From Fibrobacteria bacterium (GTDB lineage: Bacteria; Fibrobacterota; Fibrobacteria; UBA11236): 34,949 nucleotides of DNA. Position 1 is the stretch's first letter; each line of letters begins with the position of its first letter. This document shows positions 8,633-17,294 of this stretch, piece after piece. The position numbers and the translations under genes were made by a program. The DNA is taken from assembly GCA_021155885.1 (NCBI GenBank), contig JAJNBB010000047.1:1-34949 (forward strand), read 5' to 3'. A model generated the notes under the pieces. That model saw only the letters and a list, made by a program, of their open reading frames with translations, made no database searches and was not told the origin of the DNA.

Positions 8633-9880
8633 CTATTTAGAAAGAAAAAGGCTTCGCATTTTCCATAAAAGCATCGGGGACTGCCATAAGGTCGTCAGAA
8701 GGATGCGGCCTAAGGTTTGTTTTTCCGGCGGCAGCTTCGCCAAGGCGTGCGCGGCCCGGTCGAAGGTCGCGTCGGGCACTTCCATGAAGGCTTTCTTGAT
8801 GCGGGCGATCCGGCGATGGCCCAGGCCGTAGGCCTTGTCCCATTTTTCCTTGTAGGCGGCGTAATGCGGCGCGCGATCCCGTTCCTGGTCCAGCCGGATG
8901 GTTTCCAGGGCCGCGAGGGCGGCGTATTTGCCGCCGGTCATGGCCTCCAGGATCCCCGCGCGGCTCAGCGGGTGCACCATGTTGGCCGCGTCGCCCGCCT
9001 TGTAAAGGTTGTCCACGGCCAGAGGCGCGTCTGGGTACCCGCAGGGGATGGCCCCTCCCTGAAAGGTCAGGATCTCGGAGCCCGGGTAGGTGGTTTCGAG
9101 GAAGGTTTTCAGCGCTTGGCGCGCGGGGGCCTCGTGGGCGTAGTCGCGTCCCACCACCAAGCCGACGTTGGCGACGTGCTCGTCGCGCGGGAACAGCCAG
9201 GCATAGCCGCCCGGGGCGTAATTGCGGCCGAAGAACATCTGGATGTAGTTCACCGGGTACTTGGGGCCCCGGACGAGGGCGAACACGGCCGGTTCCACGT
9301 CGAAATTTCCCTGAATGATGTTTTCATCCTCGGCGAAGCCGGTGCCCGGGCCGCCGCAGTCGAGGACCACGCGCGCCCGGGTCGTCCGCGGCGTTTCCTC
9401 TCCCGGCACGGTGTAGGTGACCGTGCGGAACCCGTTTTCCAGGCGTGAGACCCCGGTGACGCGCGCGCGAAAGTTGCAGTGCACGCCGCGCTCGCGGCCC
9501 TGTTCGGCCAGGCGGCGGTGCATGACGGCGCGGTCGATGAGGTAACCGGTATCCTTTTGGCCGAACTGGACCGGCGTGCCGTCCGGAGAAACGAAGATCG
9601 CGCCGTCGACCGGGCCGCGCACCCAGGCGGGTTCGACTTCCCGCACGAGCGATTCGAGGCGGGCGCGGTGGACGGCCTCGGCGCAGGCCACCGGCTCGCG
9701 CCAGGGGTCGCGCTTGTCGGTGAGGGCGATGCGATAAGGCTTGCCGGCGCCGGTGCGTGCCGCTCCCTCGAGCGCCAGCGTAAGGGCCGCCATCAGGCCG
9801 GCGGGTCCCGCGCCGATCACCAGGAAATCATATTCGGGTTCCAGCGGGTCGAGCATGGTGTCGGGCGTAGTGTCTGCCAT
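8633..9880 (-). CDS. Geranylgeranyl-reductase-family FAD oxidoreductase
   Basis: Flavoprotein of 415 residues. Family members reduce isoprenoid double bonds (archaeal lipids, the chlorophyll phytyl chain, quinone side chains). The FAD dinucleotide motif is at 23-28 (GAGPAG), the family's conserved CAEAV is near residue 68, and the second FAD motif reads KAGDAANMVHPLSRAGI, followed by EAMTGGKYAA. The start ATG at 9880-9878 has no recognisable ribosome-binding site; Met9 is an alternative. In the gene order it follows a ferredoxin-NADP reductase and a phosphatase on the same strand. A reductant-supply link to the FNR is possible but inferred. The exact substrate is unknown. Confidence 0.85.
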   Translation of the reverse strand: MADTTPDTMLDPLEPEYDFLVIGAGPAGLMAALTLALEGAARTGAGKPYRIALTDKRDPWREPVACAEAVHRARLESLVREVEPAWVRGPVDGAIFVSPDGTPVQFGQKDTGYLIDRAVMHRRLAEQGRERGVHCNFRARVTGVSRLENGFRTVTYTVPGEETPRTTRARVVLDCGGPGTGFAEDENIIQGNFDVEPAVFALVRGPKYPVNYIQMFFGRNYAPGGYAWLFPRDEHVANVGLVVGRDYAHEAPARQALKTFLETTYPGSEILTFQGGAIPCGYPDAPLAVDNLYKAGDAANMVHPLSRAGILEAMTGGKYAALAALETIRLDQERDRAPHYAAYKEKWDKAYGLGHRRIARIKKAFMEVPDATFDRAAHALAKLPPEKQTLGRILLTTLWQSPMLLWKMRSLFLSK

Positions 9881-9901
9881 GGGGCGCTAAGATACTTAGA
9901 T

Positions 9902-9919
9902 ACGCGGGCTTGCCCGCGT
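9902..9919. repeat. GCGGGC...GCCCGC palindrome, copy 1
   Basis: ACGCGGGC (9902-9909) pairs with GCCCGCGT (9912-9919) around a TT loop. It fills most of the 38-base gap between the phosphatase and flavoprotein genes; its last base is the first base of the phosphatase stop codon (TCA at 9919-9921 on this strand). No T-run follows, so a simple terminator role is doubtful. A similar element is at 32496-32515. Confidence 0.6.
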
Positions 9920-10599
9920 CAGTCCTTGACCAGGGGCGCATACTCCCGCCGCGCCGCGACATGATGGAATTTTTTCTCCTCCGGGCACCAAGCGGTCAGC
10001 TCCCGGCCGTAGACGCATCCCGTGTCCAGTCCCTTGAACCGGGGCAGGTCCACCAGACCGCGCACGGCCCAATGGCCGAAGATCACGGTCTTACCGGGGT
10101 CCACGCATTCGAACCAGGGGGGGTCCCGGTCCGGACGGTTCAGGTATTTGCCCTCTCCGTCCCACGTGCGGATGGTGGTCGTAATCTCGCGCCGCATGTC
10201 CGAAAGCCGGGATGCCGCCGGGTCCAGGCCGGCATGCACGATGATCAGGTCGGGTTCCTCGATGTAGAGGGGCCACGCCGCGATGTGATCCAGCCATTTT
10301 TTTTGGTCGGGCTCGAGCGACGCCAAATATTGCTTCTGGCGTTCCGTGCGTTTGGCGGCCGGGATCGCGGCGGCCGTCAGACAGTGGTGCTCATGATTGC
10401 CCAGCACGCTGCGCGCGCCGAATTGCCGCAACAGCTCGAGGGCTTCGCGCGTCTTCGGGCCCTTGCCCACGACGTCGCCGACGGTGAAAAGGGAATCGTG
10501 CCCCGGCATGAACTTGAAGCGGAAGAGAAGTTCCGCGAGCTCGTCCGCGCAGCCGTGAATATCGCCCACGATGAGGCGCCGGGGTTTCTTCGAGGTCAT
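9919..10599 (-). CDS. ApaH-like metallophosphatase
   Basis: PPP-superfamily metal-dependent phosphatase, 226 residues, starting at ATG 10599-10597 (MTSKKPRRLIVGDIHGC). Visible metal-site motifs are GDIHGCADEL (8-20 region), GDVVGKGP, GNHEHH, IIVHAGLDP and IFGHWAVRG. The second motif has Gly-Lys in place of the usual Asp-Arg (GDxVDRGP). This GKGP/NKGP version is characteristic of ApaH-like phosphatases, so dinucleoside polyphosphates or related pyrophosphate bonds are the likelier substrates than phosphoproteins; that is inference. The gene starts 8 bases after the FNR stop codon, so the two are almost certainly co-transcribed. Confidence 0.85.
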   Translation of the reverse strand: MTSKKPRRLIVGDIHGCADELAELLFRFKFMPGHDSLFTVGDVVGKGPKTREALELLRQFGARSVLGNHEHHCLTAAAIPAAKRTERQKQYLASLEPDQKKWLDHIAAWPLYIEEPDLIIVHAGLDPAASRLSDMRREITTTIRTWDGEGKYLNRPDRDPPWFECVDPGKTVIFGHWAVRGLVDLPRFKGLDTGCVYGRELTAWCPEEKKFHHVAARREYAPLVKD

Positions 10600-10607
10600 C
10601 TCCGCGC

Positions 10608-11432
10608 TTACCAGTATTCCTCGATGTGGAGGGCGCCCGGAGCCGCGGGAGTATGCATCGTGTAGCCTTTCGGTTCCAGCACCTTTCGGACGTCCTCGAT
10701 CATCGCCGGATTGCCGCAGAGAAACACCGAGGTCCGGGCGGGGTCGAACTCCAGGCCCAGCCGTTCGGCCAGAACGGGAGAGTCGAAGTAGCGCGTGATG
10801 CGCCCCACGTCCCCCTTCCATTCGGGATCGAGGTGCGGACGGCTGATGGAAGGGATATAGGTGAGGTTGGGAAGCGCGGCCGCGTGGCGGGCGAGCTCCT
10901 CGGCATATCCGTGGTCGGCGCCGACGGGCGCGCCCTGGAGGATCACGAAATGGTAGGGGGAGGGGTGCGCGTATTCGGCGCGCATCATGGAGACATAGGG
11001 CGCGAGGCCGGTGCCGGTGGCGGCCAGGACCACCCACTTGCGCTCGGGGTTCGGGGTGATGCTGTGCAAGGTGAAATGGCCGCGGATCTTTTCGCCGACG
11101 TTCAGGCGGTCGCCGGCCTTCACCTGCACCAGGCGGGGGGTCAGGGAGCCGTTGGAAACCACCGATATATAGAACTCAATGAGATCCGTCTCGTATCCGG
11201 AGGATGCTATGCTGTAGGCCCGCAACAAAAGTCGGTCGGGTTTTTGCTCCTTGAATTCGGGCTCGCTGCCCTCGCGGCGGGGAAGGTTGGTGGAGAGACC
11301 CAACAGCACGTATTGACCCGGAGTGAAAGGCGGCACCGGGTTGTCGGGCCTCACTTTCAGTACGAACAAATCCGGAGTCAGGTGCTGGATGCTGTCGACC
11401 GTGGCGTTGTATTTGGCGAGAATGGGATCCAT
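10608..11432 (-). CDS. fpr: Ferredoxin/flavodoxin-NADP reductase
   Basis: FAD enzyme shuttling electrons between NADPH and ferredoxin or flavodoxin. The 274-residue product has the FAD-binding motif LRAYSIASS at about residue 74, the NADP phosphate-binding GTGLAPY, and the nicotinamide-side motif FLCGNPAMIEDV. It ends in an aromatic residue (HIEEYW), as in bacterial Fpr enzymes where the terminal aromatic stacks on the flavin. The start ATG at 11432-11430 lacks a clear ribosome-binding site. It heads the leftward run with the phosphatase, flavoprotein and kinase, and is divergent from gap. Confidence 0.93.
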   Translation of the reverse strand: MDPILAKYNATVDSIQHLTPDLFVLKVRPDNPVPPFTPGQYVLLGLSTNLPRREGSEPEFKEQKPDRLLLRAYSIASSGYETDLIEFYISVVSNGSLTPRLVQVKAGDRLNVGEKIRGHFTLHSITPNPERKWVVLAATGTGLAPYVSMMRAEYAHPSPYHFVILQGAPVGADHGYAEELARHAAALPNLTYIPSISRPHLDPEWKGDVGRITRYFDSPVLAERLGLEFDPARTSVFLCGNPAMIEDVRKVLEPKGYTMHTPAAPGALHIEEYW

Positions 11433-11520
11433 GTTCGAAAATCTAATATGGCGTCCGAAAATGCGCGGATTTTTGACAATAAGTTGCGGTTTTTTGAACG
11501 GTGAACCTCCGTTTTTGAAC

Positions 11521-11549
11521 TTGAGGAGGACTTGGAGGTCTGTTATATT
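11521..11549 (+). promoter_or_regulatory. Likely sigma70-type promoter of gap
   Basis: TTGAGG (11521-11526), 17-base spacer, TATATT (11544-11549), with transcription expected to start around 11556, some 50 bases before the gap start codon. The same -35 word and spacing occur upstream of fba on the other strand. Assigned by eye. Confidence 0.5.
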
Positions 11550-11566
11550 TATGGCTCCCGCAATAA

Positions 11567-12676
<1,110 letters not shown>

Positions 12677-12680
12677 GGAA

Positions 12681-12788
12681 GTTGTTGGTTGGTGGTTGTT
12701 GGTTGTTAGCGGACTAAGCTTCCGGTAATTTCCAGCAACCACCCTTTTTTTTGTTTTCTCCAACAACCGACAACCAAGAACCAACAAC
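12681..12788. repeat. Inverted pair of heptamer arrays between gap and pgk
   Basis: The left arm at 12681-12708 is four consecutive 7-base units near GTTGTTG. The right arm at 12761-12788 is four units near CAACAAC, its reverse complement. The 52-base centre includes a T-rich run (12745-12752). The arms can pair over about 28 bases with a few mismatches, so the gap-pgk transcript would carry a long hairpin ending 17 bases before the pgk ribosome-binding site. It may act as an mRNA-stability or partial-termination element. Confidence 0.8.
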
Positions 12789-12818
12789 TCCGAAGCATAT
12801 CCTTCGAAGGAGCCCTCC

Positions 12819-14054
12819 GTGCCCAAGCAATTCATCGAAGACGTCGCCCTCAAGGGCAAGCGCGTTCTGGTCCGCGTCGATTTCAACGTGCCCGTCAAGG
12901 ACGGCGTGGTGGAGAGCGACAAGCGCCTGCGCGAGTCCCTGCCCACGCTGAACTACGTGCTGGCCCAGGGCGGCAGCCTCGTGATGATGAGCCATCTCGG
13001 CCGTCCCGACGGCAAGCGCGTCGAAAAGCATAGTCTGAAGCCCGTCGCCGCCCGCCTGCAGGAACTGCTCGGCCGCCCGGTGAAGTTCATCGACGATTGC
13101 GTGGGTCCCGAGGTCGAGAAGGCCGCCGCGGCCCTCCAGCCGGGAGAGGTCCTGTTGCTCGAGAACCTGCGCTTCCACCTCGCCGAGGAAGGCAAGGTGA
13201 AGGCCAAGGACGGCACCGTGACCAAGGCTTCGGACGAAGAGGTGAAGGCTTTCCGCGCCTCGCTATCGAGGCTGGGCGACGTGTTCGTGAACGACGCCTT
13301 CGGCACCGCCCACCGCGCGCACAGCTCCGTGGTCGGCGTCGACCTGCCCCGCGTCTCGGGGTACCTCCTCAAGAAGGAACTGGACTTCCTCGGCGGCGCG
13401 CTCGACGATCCGAAGCGTCCCTTCGTGTCGATCATCGGCGGCGCCAAGATCTCCGGCAAGATCGACGTGATCATGGCCCTGCTGCCGAAGGTCGACAAGC
13501 TCATCATCGGGGGCGGCATGGCCTATACCTTCCTCAAGGCCAAGGGCCTCGAGATCGGCAAGTCCCTCGTCGAGAACGACAAGGTCGACCTGGCCAAAAG
13601 CCTGCTCGAGCAGGCCGGCGACAAGATCGTGCTTCCGGTGGACTTCCAGGTCACCGATTCCCTCGATTTCGGCGCGCGCAAGATCGGCTCGCCCCTGAAG
13701 GCCGTGCCCGACACCGGCATCCCGGCCGACATGGAATCGGTGGACATCGGTCCGGAGTCGATCCGGAAGTTCAGCGACATCATCACCGCCGCGAAGACCG
13801 TGGTATGGAACGGCCCCATGGGCGTGTTCGAGATCGAGGAATCGTCGAAGGGGACCTTCGCCATCGCGCAGGCGCTCGTGGACGCGACCGCCAAGGGCGC
13901 GATCACCATCATCGGCGGCGGCGACTCGGCGGCCGCGATCGAGCAGGCCGGCCTCGAGAAGCAGGTTTCGCACGTTTCCACGGGCGGCGGCGCCTCCCTG
14001 GAATTCCTCGAAGGCAAGGCCCTTCCGGGCGTCACCGCCCTGTCCGAAAAATAA
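12819..14054 (+). CDS. pgk: Phosphoglycerate kinase
   Basis: Transfers phosphate from 1,3-bisphosphoglycerate to ADP, the first ATP-yielding step of glycolysis. The start is GTG at 12819 with GAAGGAG (12806-12812) 6 bases upstream. The 411-residue product shows the substrate-binding RVDFNVPVKDG, MSHLGRPDG and VFVNDAFGTAHRAHSS in the N-domain. The nucleotide-binding C-domain shows IIGGAKISGKIDV, VVWNGPMGVFE and IIGGGDSAAA. Length and motifs are normal. The stop lies 12 bases before tpiA, so the two are translated from one message. Confidence 0.98.
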   Translation: MPKQFIEDVALKGKRVLVRVDFNVPVKDGVVESDKRLRESLPTLNYVLAQGGSLVMMSHLGRPDGKRVEKHSLKPVAARLQELLGRPVKFIDDCVGPEVEKAAAALQPGEVLLLENLRFHLAEEGKVKAKDGTVTKASDEEVKAFRASLSRLGDVFVNDAFGTAHRAHSSVVGVDLPRVSGYLLKKELDFLGGALDDPKRPFVSIIGGAKISGKIDVIMALLPKVDKLIIGGGMAYTFLKAKGLEIGKSLVENDKVDLAKSLLEQAGDKIVLPVDFQVTDSLDFGARKIGSPLKAVPDTGIPADMESVDIGPESIRKFSDIITAAKTVVWNGPMGVFEIEESSKGTFAIAQALVDATAKGAITIIGGGDSAAAIEQAGLEKQVSHVSTGGGASLEFLEGKALPGVTALSEK

Positions 14055-14066
14055 GGGAAAAGGAAC

Positions 14067-14840
14067 ATGACGCGTCGCACGATTCTCGCCGGAAACTGGA
14101 AAATGCACAAGACCGTGGAGGAGTCCGCGGCCTTGGCCGCCTCCATCGCCGCGGCCCTCAAGGACAAGCCTTCCAATAACTCAAGCGCGGCGCACGAAGT
14201 CGTGGTATGCCCGACCTACCTCGCGCTGGACCGCGTGATCGCCGAGCTGAAGGGTACCTCCGTGCTGGTCGGCGCGCAGGACATGCACTGGGAAAGCCAG
14301 GGCGCTTTCACGGGCAAGATCTCCGGGGACATGCTCCGGGCATTGGGCGTGACCTATGTGATCCTCGGTCACTCCGAGCAGCGGGCGTATTTCCACGAGA
14401 CCGACGAGACGGTCAACAAGAAGGCGCTGAAGGCCCTGGCCGAAGGGCTGAAACCCATCCTTTGCGTGGGGGAGACCCTGGAAGAACGCGAGGGCGGCGT
14501 CACCGAGAAGGTGGTGGAAACCCAGCTGCGCGGGGCCTATGCGGGCATCTCGGCGCAGGACGCGCTGAACACGGTCGTGGCCTACGAACCGGTATGGGCC
14601 ATCGGCACGGGCCGCACGGCCACCTCGCAACAGGCCCAGGAAGTCCACAAGTTCATCCGGGGGCTTCTGACCTCGTTTTACGACTCCGAAACCGCCGAAG
14701 CGGTGCGGATCCAGTACGGTGGCAGCATGAAGGCCGAAAACGCGGCGGAATTGCTGGCTCAGCCCGACGTCGACGGCGGGCTTATCGGAGGCGCGGCCTT
14801 GAAGGCGGACACATTTCTGGGTATAATTACCGCCTCCTGA
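14067..14840 (+). CDS. tpiA: Triose-phosphate isomerase
   Basis: Interconverts dihydroxyacetone phosphate and glyceraldehyde-3-phosphate. The 257-residue barrel enzyme has Asn10 and catalytic Lys12 (AGNWKMHKT), the electrophilic His in VILGHSEQR, the catalytic Glu in VAYEPVWAIGTGRTA, and the phosphate-gripping QYGGSMKAENAAELL near the C-terminus. An AAGGAA ribosome-binding site directly precedes the ATG at 14067. secG follows after 42 bases. Confidence 0.98.
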   Translation: MTRRTILAGNWKMHKTVEESAALAASIAAALKDKPSNNSSAAHEVVVCPTYLALDRVIAELKGTSVLVGAQDMHWESQGAFTGKISGDMLRALGVTYVILGHSEQRAYFHETDETVNKKALKALAEGLKPILCVGETLEEREGGVTEKVVETQLRGAYAGISAQDALNTVVAYEPVWAIGTGRTATSQQAQEVHKFIRGLLTSFYDSETAEAVRIQYGGSMKAENAAELLAQPDVDGGLIGGAALKADTFLGIITAS

Positions 14841-14882
14841 AATAAGATTTAGGGCGAATTTCCCGAAACGGAAGAAGAGACC

Positions 14883-15287
14883 ATGGGCATCGGATTCACA
14901 TTATTGCTGGTCGCGCACATCCTCATTTGCCTGCTTTTGATCCTTTTGGTGACCGTCCAAAACGACAAGGGCGGCGGTCTGGCGGGCGCCTTCGGCGGCG
15001 GGGGCGGCGGAGCCTTCACCGGCAGCGCAGCCGTGACCATTCTGACCAAACTGACCCAGTGGGTCGCGGCCATCGGCTTCGTGGTCCTTCTGGGGTTGAG
15101 CGCCGTGGGTTCGCGGGCCAACCAGAGCGCGCTTGGTGAGTCCGAGCTCAAGGGCGCCCGCAAGGGCCTTTCCGGCGCGATCCAGCAGGGCGCGCCGATC
15201 GAGGGAACGGTCGGCCCGACGCAAACGCAGAACGTCCTTCCCGGCGCCGCTCCGGCCGAGGCCGCCAACCCGGGCACGGCTCAATAA
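14883..15287 (+). CDS. secG: Preprotein translocase subunit SecG
   Basis: Small accessory subunit of the SecYEG inner-membrane channel. The 134-residue product has two transmembrane helices (LLLVAHILICLLLILLVTVQ at about 6-26, and WVAAIGFVVLLGLSAV at about 60-75). Between them is the family's conserved cytoplasmic loop, QNDKGGGLAGAFGGGGGGAF, here with an extended Gly run. The C-terminal tail after residue 80 is a low-complexity Ala/Pro/Gly extension, longer than in E. coli SecG (110 residues). The tpiA-secG order is common in bacteria and supports the call. Confidence 0.93.
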   Translation: MGIGFTLLLVAHILICLLLILLVTVQNDKGGGLAGAFGGGGGGAFTGSAAVTILTKLTQWVAAIGFVVLLGLSAVGSRANQSALGESELKGARKGLSGAIQQGAPIEGTVGPTQTQNVLPGAAPAEAANPGTAQ

Positions 15288-15289
15288 GG

Positions 15290-15320
15290 TTGGGCAATAA
15301 GATCAGCCCCGGCTTAAAAT
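15290..15320 (+). promoter_or_regulatory. Possible promoter of tRNA-Leu
   Basis: TTGGGC (15290-15295) and TAAAAT (15315-15320) are separated by 19 bases, longer than the ideal 17. The -10 box ends 9 bases before the mature tRNA 5' end, a usual spacing for a tRNA promoter. Weak evidence; the tRNA could instead be processed from the secG message. Confidence 0.3.
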
Positions 15321-15329
15321 GACGACTTC

Positions 15330-15412
15330 GCGGTCGTGGTGAAATGGTAGACACGCAAGCTTGAGGTGCTTGTGGGAGCAATCCTGTAACGGTTCAAGTC
15401 CGTTCGACCGCA
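15330..15412 (+). tRNA. tRNA-Leu (anticodon GAG)
   Basis: The acceptor stem GCGGTCG (15330-15336) pairs with CGACCGC (15405-15411), discriminator A15412. The D-arm contains GTGAAATGGTAGA. The anticodon stem CAAGC/GCTTG encloses the loop TTGAGGT, giving anticodon GAG (codons CUC and CUU). A long class II variable arm follows, and the T-arm is AACGG/CCGTT with loop TTCAAGT. The 3' CCA is not encoded, so a CCA-adding enzyme is needed. Confidence 0.96.
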
Positions 15413-15428
15413 TTAATGTCCGGGTTTT

Positions 15429-15456
15429 ATTCATCATTCATAATTCATCATTCCTA
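15429..15456. repeat. Heptamer array before psd
   Basis: Four consecutive 7-base units of the form ATTCATC/ATTCATA, the last degenerate (ATTCCTA), lying between tRNA-Leu and the psd start codon at 15469. AT-rich in a GC-rich genome. It has no inverted partner nearby. Confidence 0.75.
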
Positions 15457-15468
15457 TTTTGCCCTGAC

Positions 15469-16399
15469 ATGTTCTACAACCTCCTTTATCTGGTGCCGAA
15501 AAACTGGGCCAGCCGCGCCGTCGGCGCGTTGATGGAACGGCGCTGGCCGCTGGGCCTGGACCGGCGCATCCGCGACGCGATGATCCGCGCCTTCAAGCCG
15601 GAGGTGGGGGAGGCGGAGCATCCCCTGGATCGCTACCCCACCTGGAGCGCCTTTTTCACCCGCAGGTCCGATCGTGGCCCCGGTGGACGGGACCTTGACC
15701 GAACGCGGGCGTCTGGAGAACGTGAACGGGGACCTGTACCTGACGCAAATCAAGGGGCTTCGGTATACCCTGAAAAGCCTGCTGGCGGGCTGGGACGCCG
15801 CGCCCTACGCCGGCGGGGCCTTTCTGACCGTGTATCTGGCGCCGTACAACTACCACCGCATCCACGCGCCGGCCGATTGCCGCGTGCTGCGCGCGCGCCA
15901 CGTGGCCGGGGCCCTGTGGCCCGTCAACCGCTGGAGCGTCCGCAGCATCTCCGAACTCTTCGTCCGCAACGACCGCATCCTGGTCGAAATGGACGCAGGC
16001 ATCGCGGGCCGCATGACGATCGCCCTCGTCGGGGCCACCAACGTCGGCCGCACGACCTTGGCCTTCTCCGACCTCCGCGGCAACGTCCGGGGCCGCGCCG
16101 CGGGATACGACCCCGCCGGAATCCGCGACTTCACGCCGGCCGCGGACCTGCCCGAGATAAAACTGGCCAAGGGAGACGACCTCGCTTGCTTCGAGATGGG
16201 ATCCACCATCGTCCTCGTGCTGGACGCCGCGGGTGCGGCGCTCCTCCGGCCGGAACTTCTGGCGGGCCCGGAGGGAGCAAGCGCGCCGCTCCCCGTGCTC
16301 TTCGGGTCCGACTGGGCCGTCACCCCCGCGAGCCGAGGGCATGAGGCCTTGGGCTCGCGGGGGGGGCGACCGAATCCCGCGGGGGCCGGGGCCGCATGA
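15469..16399 (+). pseudogene. psd: Phosphatidylserine decarboxylase, broken by a frameshift/deletion
   Basis: Psd makes phosphatidylethanolamine from phosphatidylserine at the inner membrane and self-cleaves to form a pyruvoyl group. The first 65 residues (MFYNLLYLVPKNWASRA... to AFFTR) run in one frame up to base 15663. The rest, from GPIVAPVDGT (base 15665 on), is in the +1-shifted frame to the stop at 16397-16399. Compared with E. coli Psd, about 13 residues between FFxR and the VAPVDG motif are absent, so a deletion of roughly 38 bases fits better than a single-base error. All three catalytic elements survive in the second frame: Asp in APVDGT, His in YNYHRIHAP, and the self-cleavage Ser in EMGSTIV. 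A GTG at 15674 could restart translation. The stop overlaps the next gene's ATG. Disabled gene, or assembly error. Confidence 0.85.
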
Positions 16400-17247
16400 C
16401 GCTCGCGGAGGATTTGCGTCCGCGCCTGCTGGAGTACGCGGCGCCGTTCGACAACCACCCTCCGGAAATTCTCGACGGCTTCAGGAAAGGAGTTTTTCCT
16501 TTCGAGGCCGGTTCCGACAAGGGCCTAGGCATCCTTCTCCTCTTCGCCGCGCTCTACCGCCCGGGAGGGGAATCGGCGGCGAGCCGCTTGATTCTCGCCC
16601 TATACGGTCGCTTTGGAAACGAGATCTTCAAGCTCAACCGCATTCCCTTCGAGACGCTGCGGGACGAGGTGGAAGCGGGAGGGGCGCTCGCCGACGCGGC
16701 GGAGCGCGCGCGCGTTCCCGGGATATTGCGCAGCGTATGCGATTTTTTCTACCGCGTCGGACCCCTGAAAACATGGCTGGAAAAGGCGCCCGACTGGGAA
16801 ACGCGCGTGCTGGAATTATGCGGGGAGATTTACTGGATGGGCCGCCATTCGGTGATGAAGAACAAGGCCCGGTATTTTTTGTGGCTGGCGGCGGGCGCGC
16901 ACGGTTTTCCGCAGGCGCGGGATTTCGCCTGGCCGGTGGGGGAAGGCCACCTGCGCTTCTACGTGGACTTCCTGAAACCCGGACGGAAACGCGGCGGCAG
17001 GATCGTGGCCGGAACCTACGGAGGAACCTCCTCCTTCGACGCCGAAAAACGCTTGCGGACGTTCGCCGAACTGAGCCGAGCGGTGTTCCCGGAGGAGCCC
17101 TGGAAGTCGTTCACGCCCTTGGACGCCTATTTGCGGCGCGGAGGCACGCTGCACTACCGCTGCCGCACGGCGCAGGGAGGCTGCCGGCCTTGCCCGCTTT
17201 CCGCGGGATGTCCCGCGGCGCCGCACTTCCTGGCGATGGAAAAGTGA
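16396..17247 (+). CDS. Uncharacterised protein with endonuclease III-type [4Fe-4S] loop
   Basis: I cannot name this 283-residue protein with certainty. Its C-terminus holds Cys256-x6-Cys263-x2-Cys266-x5-Cys272 (motif ends CRPCPLSAGC). This is exactly the cysteine spacing of the iron-sulfur cluster loop in endonuclease III and MutY. The rest is predicted helical, as in HhH-GPD DNA glycosylases, with segments such as GLGILLLFAALYRPGG and RHSVMKNKARYFLWLAA. I do not see a canonical helix-hairpin-helix (LxGVGxxTA). The region where a catalytic Asp would be expected reads WPVGEGHLRFY. It could be a diverged DNA glycosylase/lyase or a structural relative. The ATG at 16396 overlaps the psd stop (ATGA), so translation is coupled to psd. 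Confidence 0.75.
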   Translation: MTLAEDLRPRLLEYAAPFDNHPPEILDGFRKGVFPFEAGSDKGLGILLLFAALYRPGGESAASRLILALYGRFGNEIFKLNRIPFETLRDEVEAGGALADAAERARVPGILRSVCDFFYRVGPLKTWLEKAPDWETRVLELCGEIYWMGRHSVMKNKARYFLWLAAGAHGFPQARDFAWPVGEGHLRFYVDFLKPGRKRGGRIVAGTYGGTSSFDAEKRLRTFAELSRAVFPEEPWKSFTPLDAYLRRGGTLHYRCRTAQGGCRPCPLSAGCPAAPHFLAMEK

Positions 17248-17294
17248 AAGACGGAGCGGGGGCATGTCGAGTACTGTTCTTAACTTCTAGCGCC

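Noticed and set aside
12681-12788. CRISPR-like array
   Set aside because: Units are 7 bp with no spacers and no cas genes are nearby, as for all the heptamer loci.
15640-15690. Programmed ribosomal frameshift in psd
   Set aside because: There is no slippery run, and about 13 conserved residues are missing, which a frameshift alone would not restore.
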